Shown piece after piece: positions 33,027-42,877 of a DNA stretch of 64,000 nt. A program made the position numbers and the translations under genes. The notes under the pieces were generated by a model, which saw nothing but the letters and a program-made list of their open reading frames with translations, made no database searches and was not told the DNA's origin. The number at the start of each line of letters is the position of its first letter. Position 1 is the first letter of the stretch. The DNA is from an uncultured Bacilli bacterium (GTDB lineage: Bacteria > Bacillota_I > Bacilli_A > RF39 > UBA660): assembly GCA_934097105.1 (NCBI GenBank), contig CAKONI010000002.1, positions 15,210 through 79,209 of the forward strand. The letters are read 5' to 3'.

Positions 33027-34052
33027 TTATTTAAGGTTATCTAAGTAATTTATTGCATCATCAAATGTTGATACACTAATTAGTTTAAATTTATAGTTTT
33101 TTTTGTCTGTTATTTCTTTTGCTTCTTTATAGTTATCTTTTGGTACGAAGACAATATCTGCTTTTTTTCTATTTGCTGCCATTAGTTTATGTTTTATTCC
33201 TCCGATTTCTCCGACGTTACCGTTTATATCTATTGTTCCTGTTCCGACGACTTTTTTACCGTGGGTTATATCTTCTTTTGTTAATTTATTGTATATGGAA
33301 AGTGCAATCATTAATCCTCCAGAGGGACCTGCTTCTCTTTCTCCAAATGAGAAGTTTACTTCTGGGGATGTTGAGTATTTTATTTCGTTTGATATTATTA
33401 CTCCAAGTCTTTTCTTTTTTTCAAAATTTGTTAAATAACTTTCTGTTGTTATTTCTTTGTCTTCTCTTTTTACTAAAATTGATATTTTTTCATTTTCGTT
33501 AAAGGTACTTAATATTTTTGACATTTCATCATATGAGGTTATTTTTTTATTGTCTATTTTTAGTATTTCGTCTCCTACTTTTAGGTTTGTTTTGGCACTT
33601 TTATCTATATAAATAACTAAGAATTTTGAAGATGAAACCCATATTTTTTTATTTGCTTTTTCAAATGCTACTTTTGTGGCTGAATCTACTGAGTTTGTGA
33701 AGTATAGTCTTTCTCTATAATCGTATTCATCTTTATCTTCATCTTTGTAGGTTACTTCACTTATTTTTTCTTTTTCATATGATGGTATTATATAGGATAA
33801 TAAATAAGTTAGTACTACTCCTTTTGATTCTCTTACATAAAGGGCTTGTAATGATCCTGTTGATTTGTTACTATTTTTGATGTTTATTTTTTCATCTATT
33901 TTTATAGTGCCTCCGCCCATTTTTATATAAAATGGTACGGGTATTAGTAGTGATAGCGTAATAATTATTGGTAAAAAGAATGATATTATTTCTTTGGGGC
34001 TTTTAAAAAAATTTTTAAGTTTTTCTATAAAATTATTTTTCTTGTTCTTCAT
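33027..34052 (-). CDS. SepM/YlbL-like PDZ-Lon membrane protease
   Basis: The 341-residue protein has an N-terminal membrane anchor (about residues 22-42), a PDZ domain (about 135-200) and a Lon-type proteolytic domain. The Ser-Lys dyad is visible: Ser244 in A-G-P-S-G-G and Lys287 in G-G-I-K-H-K. The architecture equals Bacillus YlbL and streptococcal SepM, which cleave exported peptides or proteins at the outer membrane face. In Bacillus ylbL lies close to ylbJ, as it does here, although the two genes are divergent in this window. Confidence 0.88.
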   Translation of the reverse strand: MKNKKNNFIEKLKNFFKSPKEIISFFLPIIITLSLLIPVPFYIKMGGGTIKIDEKINIKNSNKSTGSLQALYVRESKGVVLTYLLSYIIPSYEKEKISEVTYKDEDKDEYDYRERLYFTNSVDSATKVAFEKANKKIWVSSSKFLVIYIDKSAKTNLKVGDEILKIDNKKITSYDEMSKILSTFNENEKISILVKREDKEITTESYLTNFEKKKRLGVIISNEIKYSTSPEVNFSFGEREAGPSGGLMIALSIYNKLTKEDITHGKKVVGTGTIDINGNVGEIGGIKHKLMAANRKKADIVFVPKDNYKEAKEITDKKNYKFKLISVSTFDDAINYLDNLK

Positions 34053-34095
34053 ATTAATCTCTCCAATATAATTATAACAGGAAATTAGGTGATTT

Positions 34096-35049
34096 ATGAA
34101 GAAAAAATTATATTCTTTTACAATTCTTTTTATATTAGCATTATTTATACTAAGTATTTTTACAAGTTCAGGTCATCTTACTAATACGATTAATTTTAGT
34201 ACGGAGTTATTTATTAAAAATATATTTCCTTCGCTTTTTCCTATGTTTATTATATCTTCTTTGCTTGTTGAGATTGATCTTCCTAAGGTAATGGGAAGTG
34301 TTTTTAAAAGACCTATGAAAATGTTATTTAATACTAAGGGTGAGGGTGCTTTTATATTTTTTCTTAGTATGATAACGGGTTTTCCTAGTTCTGCTAAATA
34401 CTTGGATGATTTAATGGAAAAGGGTCAGATTAATAAAAGGGATTGTGAGAAGATACTTATGTTTACTTTCTTTTCTAATCCTTTGTTTATAGTAAATACT
34501 ATTGGTAATACTTTTTTAGGGGATATAAGATATGGATATTTTTTACTTTCGGCTCATATTATGGGGAATATTTTTGTTGGTATTACTTTTAGGGGTTTTA
34601 ATAAGAATATTACTAATGATAATATGAAAACTTATAATCTTTCTTATTTAAATAATAAAATTAATGAATGTAATCTTTTTAAAGTATTACTTAATAGTAT
34701 AAAGAGTTCGATTGATATTTTACTTAATATATTTGGAATTGTTACTTTTTCACTTATTGTTATTAGTTTAGTTTTTAATGATCCTAGTAGTTTTTATCAA
34801 AATGTTTTGGTGGGTTTAATTGAAATGACTACGGGGCTTAAATATTTATCTTTAGGTGGTGCAGATATTACTGTAAAACTTATGTTATCGGCTTTTTTTA
34901 TATCTTTTGGTGGATTTTCTATTCATTTTCAAATAATGAGTATATTAACTAAAAGAAAGGTAAAATATTTACCTTTCTTAATATCTAGAGTGTTTCATGC
35001 TTTATATAGTATGATTTTTATAGTTATACTTATGATTTTGTTTAAGTAG
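34096..35049 (+). CDS. ylbJ: Sporulation integral membrane protein YlbJ
   Basis: This 317-residue protein has about eight membrane spans. Family landmarks are N-I-F-P-S-L-F-P-M-F-I near residue 42, a G-F-P-S-S-A-K segment near 96, and F-S-N-P-L-F-I near 130. YlbJ belongs to the nucleoside-recognition/Gate-domain group and is needed for spore cortex or engulfment-stage functions in Bacillus. It starts 43 bases from the divergent ylbL-like gene; its end overlaps the convergent prepilin gene by 8 bases. Confidence 0.88.
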   Translation: MKKKLYSFTILFILALFILSIFTSSGHLTNTINFSTELFIKNIFPSLFPMFIISSLLVEIDLPKVMGSVFKRPMKMLFNTKGEGAFIFFLSMITGFPSSAKYLDDLMEKGQINKRDCEKILMFTFFSNPLFIVNTIGNTFLGDIRYGYFLLSAHIMGNIFVGITFRGFNKNITNDNMKTYNLSYLNNKINECNLFKVLLNSIKSSIDILLNIFGIVTFSLIVISLVFNDPSSFYQNVLVGLIEMTTGLKYLSLGGADITVKLMLSAFFISFGGFSIHFQIMSILTKRKVKYLPFLISRVFHALYSMIFIVILMILFK

Positions 35050-35551
35050 TTTCTTTTTGGGTTTCGTATGGATAAACTATTTTGAATCCATAGTTTTCTG
35101 GATCATCATTTTGTACGTAGTAAATAGGAAAGTTTATTATTAAATAATTCATATCTTTATCTTTTTCTATTTTTACTTCTGGTTGGTTTTCATCTCTTCC
35201 GATTTCTACGAATTTACTGTTTGGTAAAACTTCTGTTACTCCGCCATATGTAATTCCTATTTCGTCATTATCGTTTCCTGTATTTAGTTTTATTGTGTAT
35301 TTTTTGCTTTTTGAATCAGTAATAGTAACAGAGTTATCATTTACGTCTACTTTGGTAGGTTTTGTTTTTAGTAATTTATACTGAATTTCACTACTTATGG
35401 TTGCAGAAAATTCTGTGTAACTTTTGGTTACGTCTTTTTCTTCATAGTTAAATTTAACATCTAAGATTAATTGATATAGTCCTATTACTATTACTATTAA
35501 AAGGGAAAATGTTACGATTAGTTCTACTAGTGTCATACCTTTATTGTTCAT
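35042..35551 (-). CDS. Type IV prepilin-like protein
   Basis: The 169-residue protein has a class III signal: a short basic leader, then K-G-M-T-L-V-E-L-I-V-T-F-S-L-L with cleavage expected between Gly5 and Met6 and Glu at mature position 5. A hydrophobic helix follows, then a soluble domain with many strands. It is of the GspH/ComGD-like type. It is divergent from a GspE-type ATPase 125 bases away, so both may belong to a type IV pilus or competence pseudopilus. No prepilin peptidase or GspF gene is nearby in the window. Confidence 0.82.
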   Translation of the reverse strand: MNNKGMTLVELIVTFSLLIVIVIGLYQLILDVKFNYEEKDVTKSYTEFSATISSEIQYKLLKTKPTKVDVNDNSVTITDSKSKKYTIKLNTGNDNDEIGITYGGVTEVLPNSKFVEIGRDENQPEVKIEKDKDMNYLIINFPIYYVQNDDPENYGFKIVYPYETQKETT

Positions 35552-35717
35552 AATGTCACTCCTTATTTTACTAATTATAAACTTTTGGGATTGGTACCTT
35601 TTTTTATTTATAATTTTTGCTTGTTTATTTTACAGATTTATTATATAATATTTTTAGAATAATTTCTAGGGTTTTGTGAAAATAAAAGAATTTAGTAAAA
35701 AGGGGAAATTTTATATT

Positions 35718-37712
35718 ATGATGCGAGAGTTTAACTTTGTGTCAACACCAATAGTTGATATAGTAAATGATATAATTATAGATTCTGTTATTAAAAATGC
35801 GAGTGATATTCATCTTGATCCTGCAGAAAAGTATTTGAAAATTAGGATAAGAATAGATGGGGATTTAAGAGATTATGCAATGGTGGATAATAAGTATAAG
35901 AGAAATCTTACTACGAGAATAAAACTACTTGCGGGTATGAATATAACGGAATCTAGATTGCCTCAAGATGGTGCGATTAAAAGTGTTATACAAGGTAAGG
36001 ATTTGGATCTTCGTGTTTCTGCCCTACCTACATCTTTTGGTGAAAAAATAGTTATAAGAATTTTGGATTATTCAATGAGTTTACAAGGATTAGAAACTCT
36101 TGGTTTTACTGATGAAAATTATAATATAATACAAGAAATGGTTAGTAGTCCAAATGGAATTATTCTAATTACGGGTGCTACTGGTTCTGGTAAGAGTACT
36201 ACTGTTTATTCTATGCTTCAAAAACTTAATAGAGAGGAAATTAATATAATTACGGTTGAAGATCCAGTAGAAATGAGTATTGAGGGTTTAAACCAAGTAC
36301 AAGTAAATTCGGAAATAGGACTTGATTTTGCTGCGGTACTTCGTTCTATTTTGAGGCAAGATCCGAACGTAATTCTAATTGGGGAAATTCGTGATAGTGA
36401 AACTGCTAAGATTGCTGTTAGAGCATCAATTACTGGGCATTTAGTATTGTCAACACTACATACGAATAGTTCTCTTACTACTATTGAAAGACTTATTGAT
36501 ATGAATGTTGAAAGATATTTGCTTTCTTCTTCATTAAAGGGTATTGTTTCTCAAACGCTTGCTAAGAAGTTATGTCCATCTTGTAGAGTTCAAAGGAAAG
36601 CGAATGATACTGAAAAAGCAATATTTAAGAAAGTACTTGGGCAAGATGTTGAGTATATATATGAGGCTGGAAGATGTGATAATTGTCATAATGGTTATAC
36701 TGGTCGTATTGCTCTTCAAGAAGTACTTTTGATAAATGACGCTATTAGGGAGGCAATAAATCAAAATATTGATCGTGAGGAATTAAGAAGATTGATTTAT
36801 TCAAAGGGTGTAAAAACACTTCTTCAAGATGGATTAATTAAGGTTCTTGCGGGTATAACTGATTTAAAGGAAGTATTTAGATTGGTTGATTATGATGAAA
36901 GTGATATATTGTTTAGTAACAATAGAGATGTTGATTATGCTAAGGTTAATGATGGCAGTATGCATGTTCAAGATAAAGATGCTAGTGATGTAAGTGACTC
37001 CATTAATACTGTTTCTAGTGGTGGTAATAATAATCTTAATAATTATGTTAATTCTAATAATGTGATTAGTAATGATGTTAATAATAATGCTTATGCTAGT
37101 AATGTAGTTACTACTAATAATGATTCAGTAATTAAGAATGTAGATGCTAATAATGAGACTCCTAATAATAGTTATTCTGATACTAATAATAATGTAATTG
37201 CTACTAATAATGATTCAGCAATTAATAACGTAGATTCTAATGGTGGTGCTTCTAATACTATTGTTAATAGTAATAGTTATGCTAATGCTAGTGATAATAT
37301 AGTTACTCCTAATAATGATGTTAATGCTAATATGAATAATAATGTTAATAGTGTTATTGATATAAATCCTGTTAATAATATGAGTAGTGCTAATGTTAAT
37401 GATAATGTTAGTCAAAGTAATGGTACTATTAATATTCCAAATACTAGTACTAATGCTAATGTGGGTTCTACTAATTTAGAGAATAATATTAGTCCTAGTC
37501 AAGTTAATAGTAATGCTGGAACTTCTGAACAAGATAATAATATATTTAATGCAAAAGGTAACTTATTTGATGATAATGTATTTAATAATTTGAGAATTGA
37601 TAATAGTCAGGCTAATAATCAAGGTACTACTGTAAATACAAGTAATTTCTATAGTAGTGATTATACTAATGATTTGCTTAATAGAATTAATAATGGAATG
37701 AAAGATGCTTAA
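35718..37712 (+). CDS. GspE/PilB-type secretion ATPase with Asn-rich C-terminal tail
   Basis: Starting at ATG 35718, the product is 664 residues. Residues 1-405 form a normal type II/IV secretion ATPase: Walker A G-A-T-G-S-G-K-S-T (about 154-162), the Asp box, E-D-P-V-E and I-L-I-G-E-I-R-D-S-E-T-A Walker B segments, the His box L-S-T-L-H-T-N and a C-P-S-C...C-D-N-C zinc site (about 285-325). The rest is a low-complexity tail dominated by Asn, with Ser, Val, Asp and Thr, that the family lacks. It drives assembly of type IV pili or a competence pseudopilus. An in-frame GTG at 35676 is an alternative start. Confidence 0.88.
   Translation: MMREFNFVSTPIVDIVNDIIIDSVIKNASDIHLDPAEKYLKIRIRIDGDLRDYAMVDNKYKRNLTTRIKLLAGMNITESRLPQDGAIKSVIQGKDLDLRVSALPTSFGEKIVIRILDYSMSLQGLETLGFTDENYNIIQEMVSSPNGIILITGATGSGKSTTVYSMLQKLNREEINIITVEDPVEMSIEGLNQVQVNSEIGLDFAAVLRSILRQDPNVILIGEIRDSETAKIAVRASITGHLVLSTLHTNSSLTTIERLIDMNVERYLLSSSLKGIVSQTLAKKLCPSCRVQRKANDTEKAIFKKVLGQDVEYIYEAGRCDNCHNGYTGRIALQEVLLINDAIREAINQNIDREELRRLIYSKGVKTLLQDGLIKVLAGITDLKEVFRLVDYDESDILFSNNRDVDYAKVNDGSMHVQDKDASDVSDSINTVSSGGNNNLNNYVNSNNVISNDVNNNAYASNVVTTNNDSVIKNVDANNETPNNSYSDTNNNVIATNNDSAINNVDSNGGASNTIVNSNSYANASDNIVTPNNDVNANMNNNVNSVIDINPVNNMSSANVNDNVSQSNGTINIPNTSTNANVGSTNLENNISPSQVNSNAGTSEQDNNIFNAKGNLFDDNVFNNLRIDNSQANNQGTTVNTSNFYSSDYTNDLLNRINNGMKDA
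36990..37640 (+). repeat. AAT-codon-rich low-complexity segment
   Basis: This stretch codes for the Asn-rich tail of the secretion ATPase. It is dominated by AAT, GTT and ACT/AGT codons, with imperfect repeats such as A-T-N-N-D-S-[AV]-I-[KN]-N-V-D. The long AT microsatellite-like tracts could expand and contract. Confidence 0.7.
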
Positions 37713-37751
37713 ATTAGTGTCTTTTTTTGTGTTTTCTGGGATAGCATAATA

Positions 37752-37776
37752 AAAAGTTCTTGAATTAAGAACTTTT
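37752..37776. terminator. Bidirectional terminator between the ATPase and beta-helix genes
   Basis: A perfect 10-base stem AAAAGTTCTT/AAGAACTTTT with a 5-base loop lies between two convergent genes; T-runs occur on both sides. Confidence 0.75.
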
Positions 37777-37787
37777 GCTTTATAAAA

Positions 37788-39221
37788 TTAATTAATATTA
37801 TTTTTTCTGATAAATATACTCATACTAACTAAACTAATAAATGAGATAATACTAGTTAAAATATATAGCCCTATTCCATCATAAGTTTGCGGATTTTTAA
37901 TGGTTTCAGTTTTTGCTTCTTTTTTCTTTTCTTTTTCTTTTTCTTTAGTAGTGATTGGTACTTTTTCAGTAGTTATTTTAATAATAATATCACTGGAAAT
38001 ATTATTAATCATTAAATTATTATTAATAAGTGGTAAAGCGTTTTGGTCATTAACTAGTACTGATTTTAATTTATATCCGTCTTTTGCATTAATGCTTATT
38101 TTCTTACTTTCTCCTTCTAATAGTGTAATTTCATCTTCAATGTCAACTAAACTATTATTATCTTTTACAATTTTTATAGTGTATTTAGAAAGAGTTTTTA
38201 TATAGTTATAACTAGAAAGATTAAATCCATTTCCTTCATCTACTATAGTTCTGGCATCTGATCCACTTATTTCCTGACCTCCTAGTATTGCTTTGTTGTC
38301 CATTCCTATAAGTGTAGGTTCTTTTGTGAAAGATACATTGTTGACTTTAATTTCAAGTGCACTATCATCAACAATGATTGTTCCCTCTCTACTTGTTCCT
38401 ATGCCATAATTGCCACTTCCTACATAAACTTTGGAATTTTTAATTTCTACGGCGGTGTCTGAATAAATGCCTCCTGCAATACTTTCTAAATTGAATTTAG
38501 ATGAAGTAAGCCTCATTTTTCCATAACTATAAATGCTAGCGTATCCACTTTTTGCTTTAACACTTGAATTACTGATAGTAAGTGAGCCATCTCCATTTGT
38601 AGGTTCTACGTAAATTGCGTTTGATGTGTCTCTTGTGGCTTCTAAATCAAGTTTACTATCACTTATTTCCATTTTTGCGTAAGAAGAAATGGCAGATCCA
38701 CTACCTTTTGCCTTTACTTTAGAACCATTTTTAATAATTAAGCCTTTGTCACTTTCAAGTGCAGTGACAGTTTCTCTAGTTGAAGTTAGATCTAAATTAG
38801 CGCCATCAATTATAACTTTTTTACCACTAATAGATGGCCAATCAGATACTATATTTAGTTTGCCGGAACCTGTAAATATAACTTCATTACTTGATGAAAT
38901 TCCGAAGTTATCTCCGGTTGCTGTTATAGTGTTTGTTCCTTTTAAAATTACTTTAATAGTGTCAGTGGTGCTAGTTAAATTAATGCCATAATTACTACTT
39001 GCATTTAAACTAATATTTTCTAGTACTAATTCTTTAGAATTATGATTATACGTAATTGTTCCACTTCCAGCGGAAACTTTATTTTTTACGTCGGTAAGTC
39101 TTTCTCCATTAACATAAACATCATAATTGGTATCTGCATTTACATTATGTATTCCTGACATAAAAATACAAATGAATATAAATGCAAATAAACTAAAATA
39201 CTTTAATTTACTTTTTTTCAT
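37788..39221 (-). CDS. Wall-anchored beta-helix surface protein with NPQTYDG sorting signal
   Basis: The ATG at 39221 follows GGAGGAG, and the 477-residue product starts with a signal peptide (M-K-K-S-K-L-K-Y-F..., ending N-V-N-A). Residues about 30-330 form a series of short repeated strands (I-x-I-x-N-S-x-V-x-x-x-S-G-x-x-x-I) typical of right-handed parallel beta-helices such as adhesins and carbohydrate-active proteins. A Lys/Glu linker precedes the C-terminal N-P-Q-T-Y-D-G, a membrane span and R-K-N-N. That is a sortase-type signal of the NPQT kind. No catalytic residues can be assigned. Confidence 0.78.
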   Translation of the reverse strand: MKKSKLKYFSLFAFIFICIFMSGIHNVNADTNYDVYVNGERLTDVKNKVSAGSGTITYNHNSKELVLENISLNASSNYGINLTSTTDTIKVILKGTNTITATGDNFGISSSNEVIFTGSGKLNIVSDWPSISGKKVIIDGANLDLTSTRETVTALESDKGLIIKNGSKVKAKGSGSAISSYAKMEISDSKLDLEATRDTSNAIYVEPTNGDGSLTISNSSVKAKSGYASIYSYGKMRLTSSKFNLESIAGGIYSDTAVEIKNSKVYVGSGNYGIGTSREGTIIVDDSALEIKVNNVSFTKEPTLIGMDNKAILGGQEISGSDARTIVDEGNGFNLSSYNYIKTLSKYTIKIVKDNNSLVDIEDEITLLEGESKKISINAKDGYKLKSVLVNDQNALPLINNNLMINNISSDIIIKITTEKVPITTKEKEKEKKKEAKTETIKNPQTYDGIGLYILTSIISFISLVSMSIFIRKNNIN

Positions 39222-39294
39222 TATATCTCCTCCACTTACATGATAACATAAATATTTTTTATTTAATATATGAAAAAAGACATGTGAAAACCAT

Positions 39295-39324
39295 AAAAAA
39301 GCATGACTTAAGTCATGCTTTTTT
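39295..39324 (-). terminator. Terminator of the MarR-ABC exporter operon
   Basis: The perfect palindrome AAAAAAGCATGAC-TTAA-GTCATGCTTTTTT starts 19 bases after the stop of the second exporter gene. Confidence 0.85.
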
Positions 39325-39342
39325 GATATTTTTAATTTATAT

Positions 39343-41130
39343 TTATTCCATTTTTTCAAATTGAGAATTGTATAGTTCAGCATAGAATCCTTTTTTCTTT
39401 AGTAGTTCTTCATGATTTCCTTGTTCTATGATACTTCCCTCTTTCATTACTAGGATGATATCCGCATTTTTTATTGTTGATAATCTATGAGCGATGATAA
39501 ATGATGTTTTCCCATGGGTTAATTTATCCATTGCATTTTGTACTAGTTCTTCTGTTCTAGTATCTACGCTGCTTGTTGCTTCATCTAGTATCAAGAATGG
39601 TTTATCTTCTAACATGGCTCTTGCTATGGTAAGAAGTTGTTTTTGTCCACCTGAGAGGGATTCTACTTCATTAAGAACTGTGTCATATCCTTTTGATAGA
39701 GATTTTATATAATGATCTAGCCCTACTACTTTGCATACTTCTTTTACTTTTTCATCTTTTATATTTTTATTATTGTATTTGATGTTTTCTGTTATTGTTC
39801 CGTTAAATACCCATGTATCTTGAAGTACCATTGTAAATAAATCATGGACATTTTTTCTGGTTAGATCATGGATGGAAATGCCATCTATTAATATATCTCC
39901 TTTTTTTATGTCATAAAATTTCATAAGTAAATTTACCATGGTAGTTTTACCGGCACCGGTGGGTCCTACTATAGCGATTTTGTTACCTGCTTTTGCTTTT
40001 AGGGAGAAGTTTTTGATGATTGTTTTATCTTCATCGTACCCAAATTCTATATTCTTAAATTCTATATTCCCTTTGGCATCTTCTTTTTTTAGTACTTTCA
40101 TGTCTTTTTCTTCGCTCATTTCCTCTTCTTCTAGAAATGTGAATACTCTATAAGATGCTGCGCTGGTTGATTGAAGTGATGTCATGGCTTGGGCTATTTG
40201 AGTAAGTGGATTTGTAAATAATCTAATATAAATCATAAATGCTACGATTACTCCGAAAGATATTTTGTTATCTATTACTAGGAGTGCTCCGACAACACAG
40301 ACTGCAACGTAACCGAAGTTTCCTATAAATGACATGATCGGTGGCATAAGGCCTGAAAGGAACTGACTTTTTCTATTACTTTTGTATAGTTTTTCGTTTA
40401 TTTCATCGAATTTTTTTTCTTCTAAATCCATGGCGTTATATACTTTTACGATGTTGTGTCCTCCATATACTTCTTCTATATGACCGTTTAGTTCTCCTAG
40501 TTGTTTTTGTTGCTCATTAAAGTATTTTTGGGAATTTTTAAGTATTATTCCCATGATGATAAAGCCTATGATGCTTGCTCCAATTGCGGTAAATGCCATG
40601 GTTACGTCTGTTACGAACATCATGATTAAGGCTCCTAGGAAAAGGGTTATTGAACTAACTAGATTTCCTAGACTTTGATTAAGTGTTTGAGCGATGGTAT
40701 CTACGTCGTTTGTAACTCTAGATAGGACATCACCGTAACTGTTTTTATCAAAATATTTAAGGGGCAATTTATTTATTTTTTCTGATATTTCGTTTCTAAG
40801 GCTATTAGCACATCTATTAGTAACAATAGCCATGATGAAGCCTTGAATATAACTGAAGATGGCTCCAAGGCCGTAGATGATTGCTAAAAATATTCCGATG
40901 TCTTTGATTTTATCAAGGTCTATTCCTGTTGTTAGGCCTTTTGTTATTGTGTCTGTGATGTCACTTAGTTTATCTGGTCCGATTATTGAAAATATTGATG
41001 AGATAACTGCTAAAATAAGTGCTGGAATAATTAGAGGTAAATATTTTTTTATGTAGTTAAATAGTTTGCCAAGTGAAACTTTCAAACTTGTTTTGTTTTC
41101 ATTATCTTTACTTGTTTTCTTCTTAGACAT
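39343..41130 (-). CDS. ABC exporter, membrane-ATPase half-transporter (second of pair)
   Basis: The 595-residue protein has a six-span ABC membrane domain (about residues 30-320) followed by an ATPase domain. The latter has Walker A G-P-T-G-A-G-K-T-T, signature L-S-G-G-Q-K-Q-L, Walker B L-I-L-D-E-A-T-S and switch A-H-R-L-S-T. Walker A, the catalytic glutamate and the histidine are all canonical, so this half carries the active site of the heterodimer. It overlaps the partner gene by 8 bases. Heterodimers of this kind (LmrCD, YheIH) export drugs or lipids. Confidence 0.92.
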   Translation of the reverse strand: MSKKKTSKDNENKTSLKVSLGKLFNYIKKYLPLIIPALILAVISSIFSIIGPDKLSDITDTITKGLTTGIDLDKIKDIGIFLAIIYGLGAIFSYIQGFIMAIVTNRCANSLRNEISEKINKLPLKYFDKNSYGDVLSRVTNDVDTIAQTLNQSLGNLVSSITLFLGALIMMFVTDVTMAFTAIGASIIGFIIMGIILKNSQKYFNEQQKQLGELNGHIEEVYGGHNIVKVYNAMDLEEKKFDEINEKLYKSNRKSQFLSGLMPPIMSFIGNFGYVAVCVVGALLVIDNKISFGVIVAFMIYIRLFTNPLTQIAQAMTSLQSTSAASYRVFTFLEEEEMSEEKDMKVLKKEDAKGNIEFKNIEFGYDEDKTIIKNFSLKAKAGNKIAIVGPTGAGKTTMVNLLMKFYDIKKGDILIDGISIHDLTRKNVHDLFTMVLQDTWVFNGTITENIKYNNKNIKDEKVKEVCKVVGLDHYIKSLSKGYDTVLNEVESLSGGQKQLLTIARAMLEDKPFLILDEATSSVDTRTEELVQNAMDKLTHGKTSFIIAHRLSTIKNADIILVMKEGSIIEQGNHEELLKKKGFYAELYNSQFEKME

Positions 41131-42877
41131 TTTCTATTTCCTCCTCTCCGAGCTGAGAAAGTGCTATTTCTTTATAACCTGGACATGTTTTTATAAGGGT
41201 TTTATGGGTGCCACTTCCTACTATTTTTCCATCTTCTATTAAGAAGATTTGATCTGCATCTTTTATGGTTCCTATTCTTTGGGCTACTATTAAGACTGTT
41301 GCATCTTTAACATAGTTTTTGAGTTGTTTTCTTAATGTGAAATCAGTCTTATAGTCAAGTGCACTGAAAGAATCATCAAATATATATATTTCAGGATTTC
41401 TTGCAATGGCACGGGCTATGGAAAGTCTTTGTTTTTGCCCTCCGCTTAGGTTGGTACCGCCTTCTGCTAGTTTGAAGTTATATCCTTCAGAAATTTTAGA
41501 GATAAATTCTTCGGCTTGAGCAACGCTTATTGCTTTGGAAATATTTTCTTTTGGTATTTTTTTATTATTTTTTTTACCGAAGGAAATGTTTTCTGAAATA
41601 GTGCCTCTAAACATGATGGCTTTTTGGGATACATACCCTATTTTATCGTATAGGTTTTCTTCTTTATATTCTTTTACGTTTATGCCGTCTACTAAGACTT
41701 CTCCGGATGTTGCATCGTAGAATCTTGGTATTAAATTGATTATGGTACTTTTACCGCTTCCTGTTCTTCCGATGAATGCTATTGTTTGTCCTTTTTTTAC
41801 TTTGAATGAGATATTTTCAAGCATGTATTCTTCGGCATCTGGGTATTTAAATGAAACATTTTTAAATTCTATTGTTCCTGTTTCTTTTGATGATGTTAGG
41901 TTGCCACTTTTGATGCTACTTTCAGTATCTAAAATTTCAAGTATTCTTTTTCCTGCGACGCTTGCTCTAGGATATAGAATAAATATCATAGTAAGCATCA
42001 TGAAAGCAATAACTACTTGCATTGCGTAGGCTGAGAATACTACCATGTCACTGAAAAGTCCTATTTTATCCATCATACTTGCTCTTTCTATTAGGTAGGC
42101 TCCGATAAAATATATTGAAAGTGATAATCCTGACATTATAAGTGTCATGACTGGGCTCATTAAAGCCATTAGTTTGGCTGTGAAACTGTATGTGCTGGTA
42201 AGTTCATCATTAGCGTTGTCGAATTTATTTTGTTGATAGTTTTCTGCATTGAAAGCACGTACTACTCTTATACCGGTAAGATTTTCTCTGGTGATTCTAT
42301 TAAGGTTGTCGGTAAGCCATTGGATTTTTTTAAATTTAGGTAAGGCAATGAGAACAAGGACTAGTATTAGAATAAGTAGGACTACAATAGCACAACCGGT
42401 TGCTAGTGTCCACTCGAAACTTTTTCCAAGTATTTTAGTTATTGCCCAAATGGCCATGATTGGGGCTTTAATCATTACTTGAAGTCCCATGGATATAAGC
42501 ATTCCAACTTGGGTAACGTCGTTTGTTGTTCTTGTTATTAAACTACTAGTAGAAAAATTCTTAATTTCTTCCATTCCAAAAGATCCTATTTTTGAGAATA
42601 TATCTTTACGTAAGTTTTTGGAAAATGATGCAGCGATATATGAGGCAAAATAGCCTACTATTACTGAAGAAAGCAAACTTCCAAAGGCACATAGGACCAT
42701 GTAACTGCCTGGTTTTAAAACATCTTTTATTGTACCGCCAGATTGAACATATTTAGTAATTTCGTTCATGTAGTCAGGTATTTTTAAATCTAAATAGACT
42801 TGAAATGCTACAAAGGCAATACTTATAAATACAAGAAGTACTTGTTTTTTAGTAAGTTTTTTTATTAATTTTAACAT
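41123..42877 (-). CDS. ABC exporter, membrane-ATPase half-transporter (first of pair)
   Basis: This 584-residue half-transporter has an N-terminal six-span domain and an ATPase with Walker A G-R-T-G-S-G-K-S-T and signature L-S-G-G-Q-K-Q-R. Its post-Walker-B residue reads I-Y-I-F-D-D-S-F-S-A-L-D, so aspartate replaces the catalytic glutamate, and the switch histidine is Gln (V-A-Q-R-I-G-T). This is the degenerate-site half typical of heterodimeric LmrC/YheI-type exporters. It overlaps the MarR gene by 7 bases and the other half by 8, consistent with one regulated operon. Confidence 0.92.
   Translation of the reverse strand: MLKLIKKLTKKQVLLVFISIAFVAFQVYLDLKIPDYMNEITKYVQSGGTIKDVLKPGSYMVLCAFGSLLSSVIVGYFASYIAASFSKNLRKDIFSKIGSFGMEEIKNFSTSSLITRTTNDVTQVGMLISMGLQVMIKAPIMAIWAITKILGKSFEWTLATGCAIVVLLILILVLVLIALPKFKKIQWLTDNLNRITRENLTGIRVVRAFNAENYQQNKFDNANDELTSTYSFTAKLMALMSPVMTLIMSGLSLSIYFIGAYLIERASMMDKIGLFSDMVVFSAYAMQVVIAFMMLTMIFILYPRASVAGKRILEILDTESSIKSGNLTSSKETGTIEFKNVSFKYPDAEEYMLENISFKVKKGQTIAFIGRTGSGKSTIINLIPRFYDATSGEVLVDGINVKEYKEENLYDKIGYVSQKAIMFRGTISENISFGKKNNKKIPKENISKAISVAQAEEFISKISEGYNFKLAEGGTNLSGGQKQRLSIARAIARNPEIYIFDDSFSALDYKTDFTLRKQLKNYVKDATVLIVAQRIGTIKDADQIFLIEDGKIVGSGTHKTLIKTCPGYKEIALSQLGEEEIENV

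Noticed and set aside
36990..37640. A separate gene or non-coding repeat array after the secretion ATPase
   Set aside because: The frame is continuous with the ATPase and the opposite strand shows no ribosome site, so it is best read as a tail.
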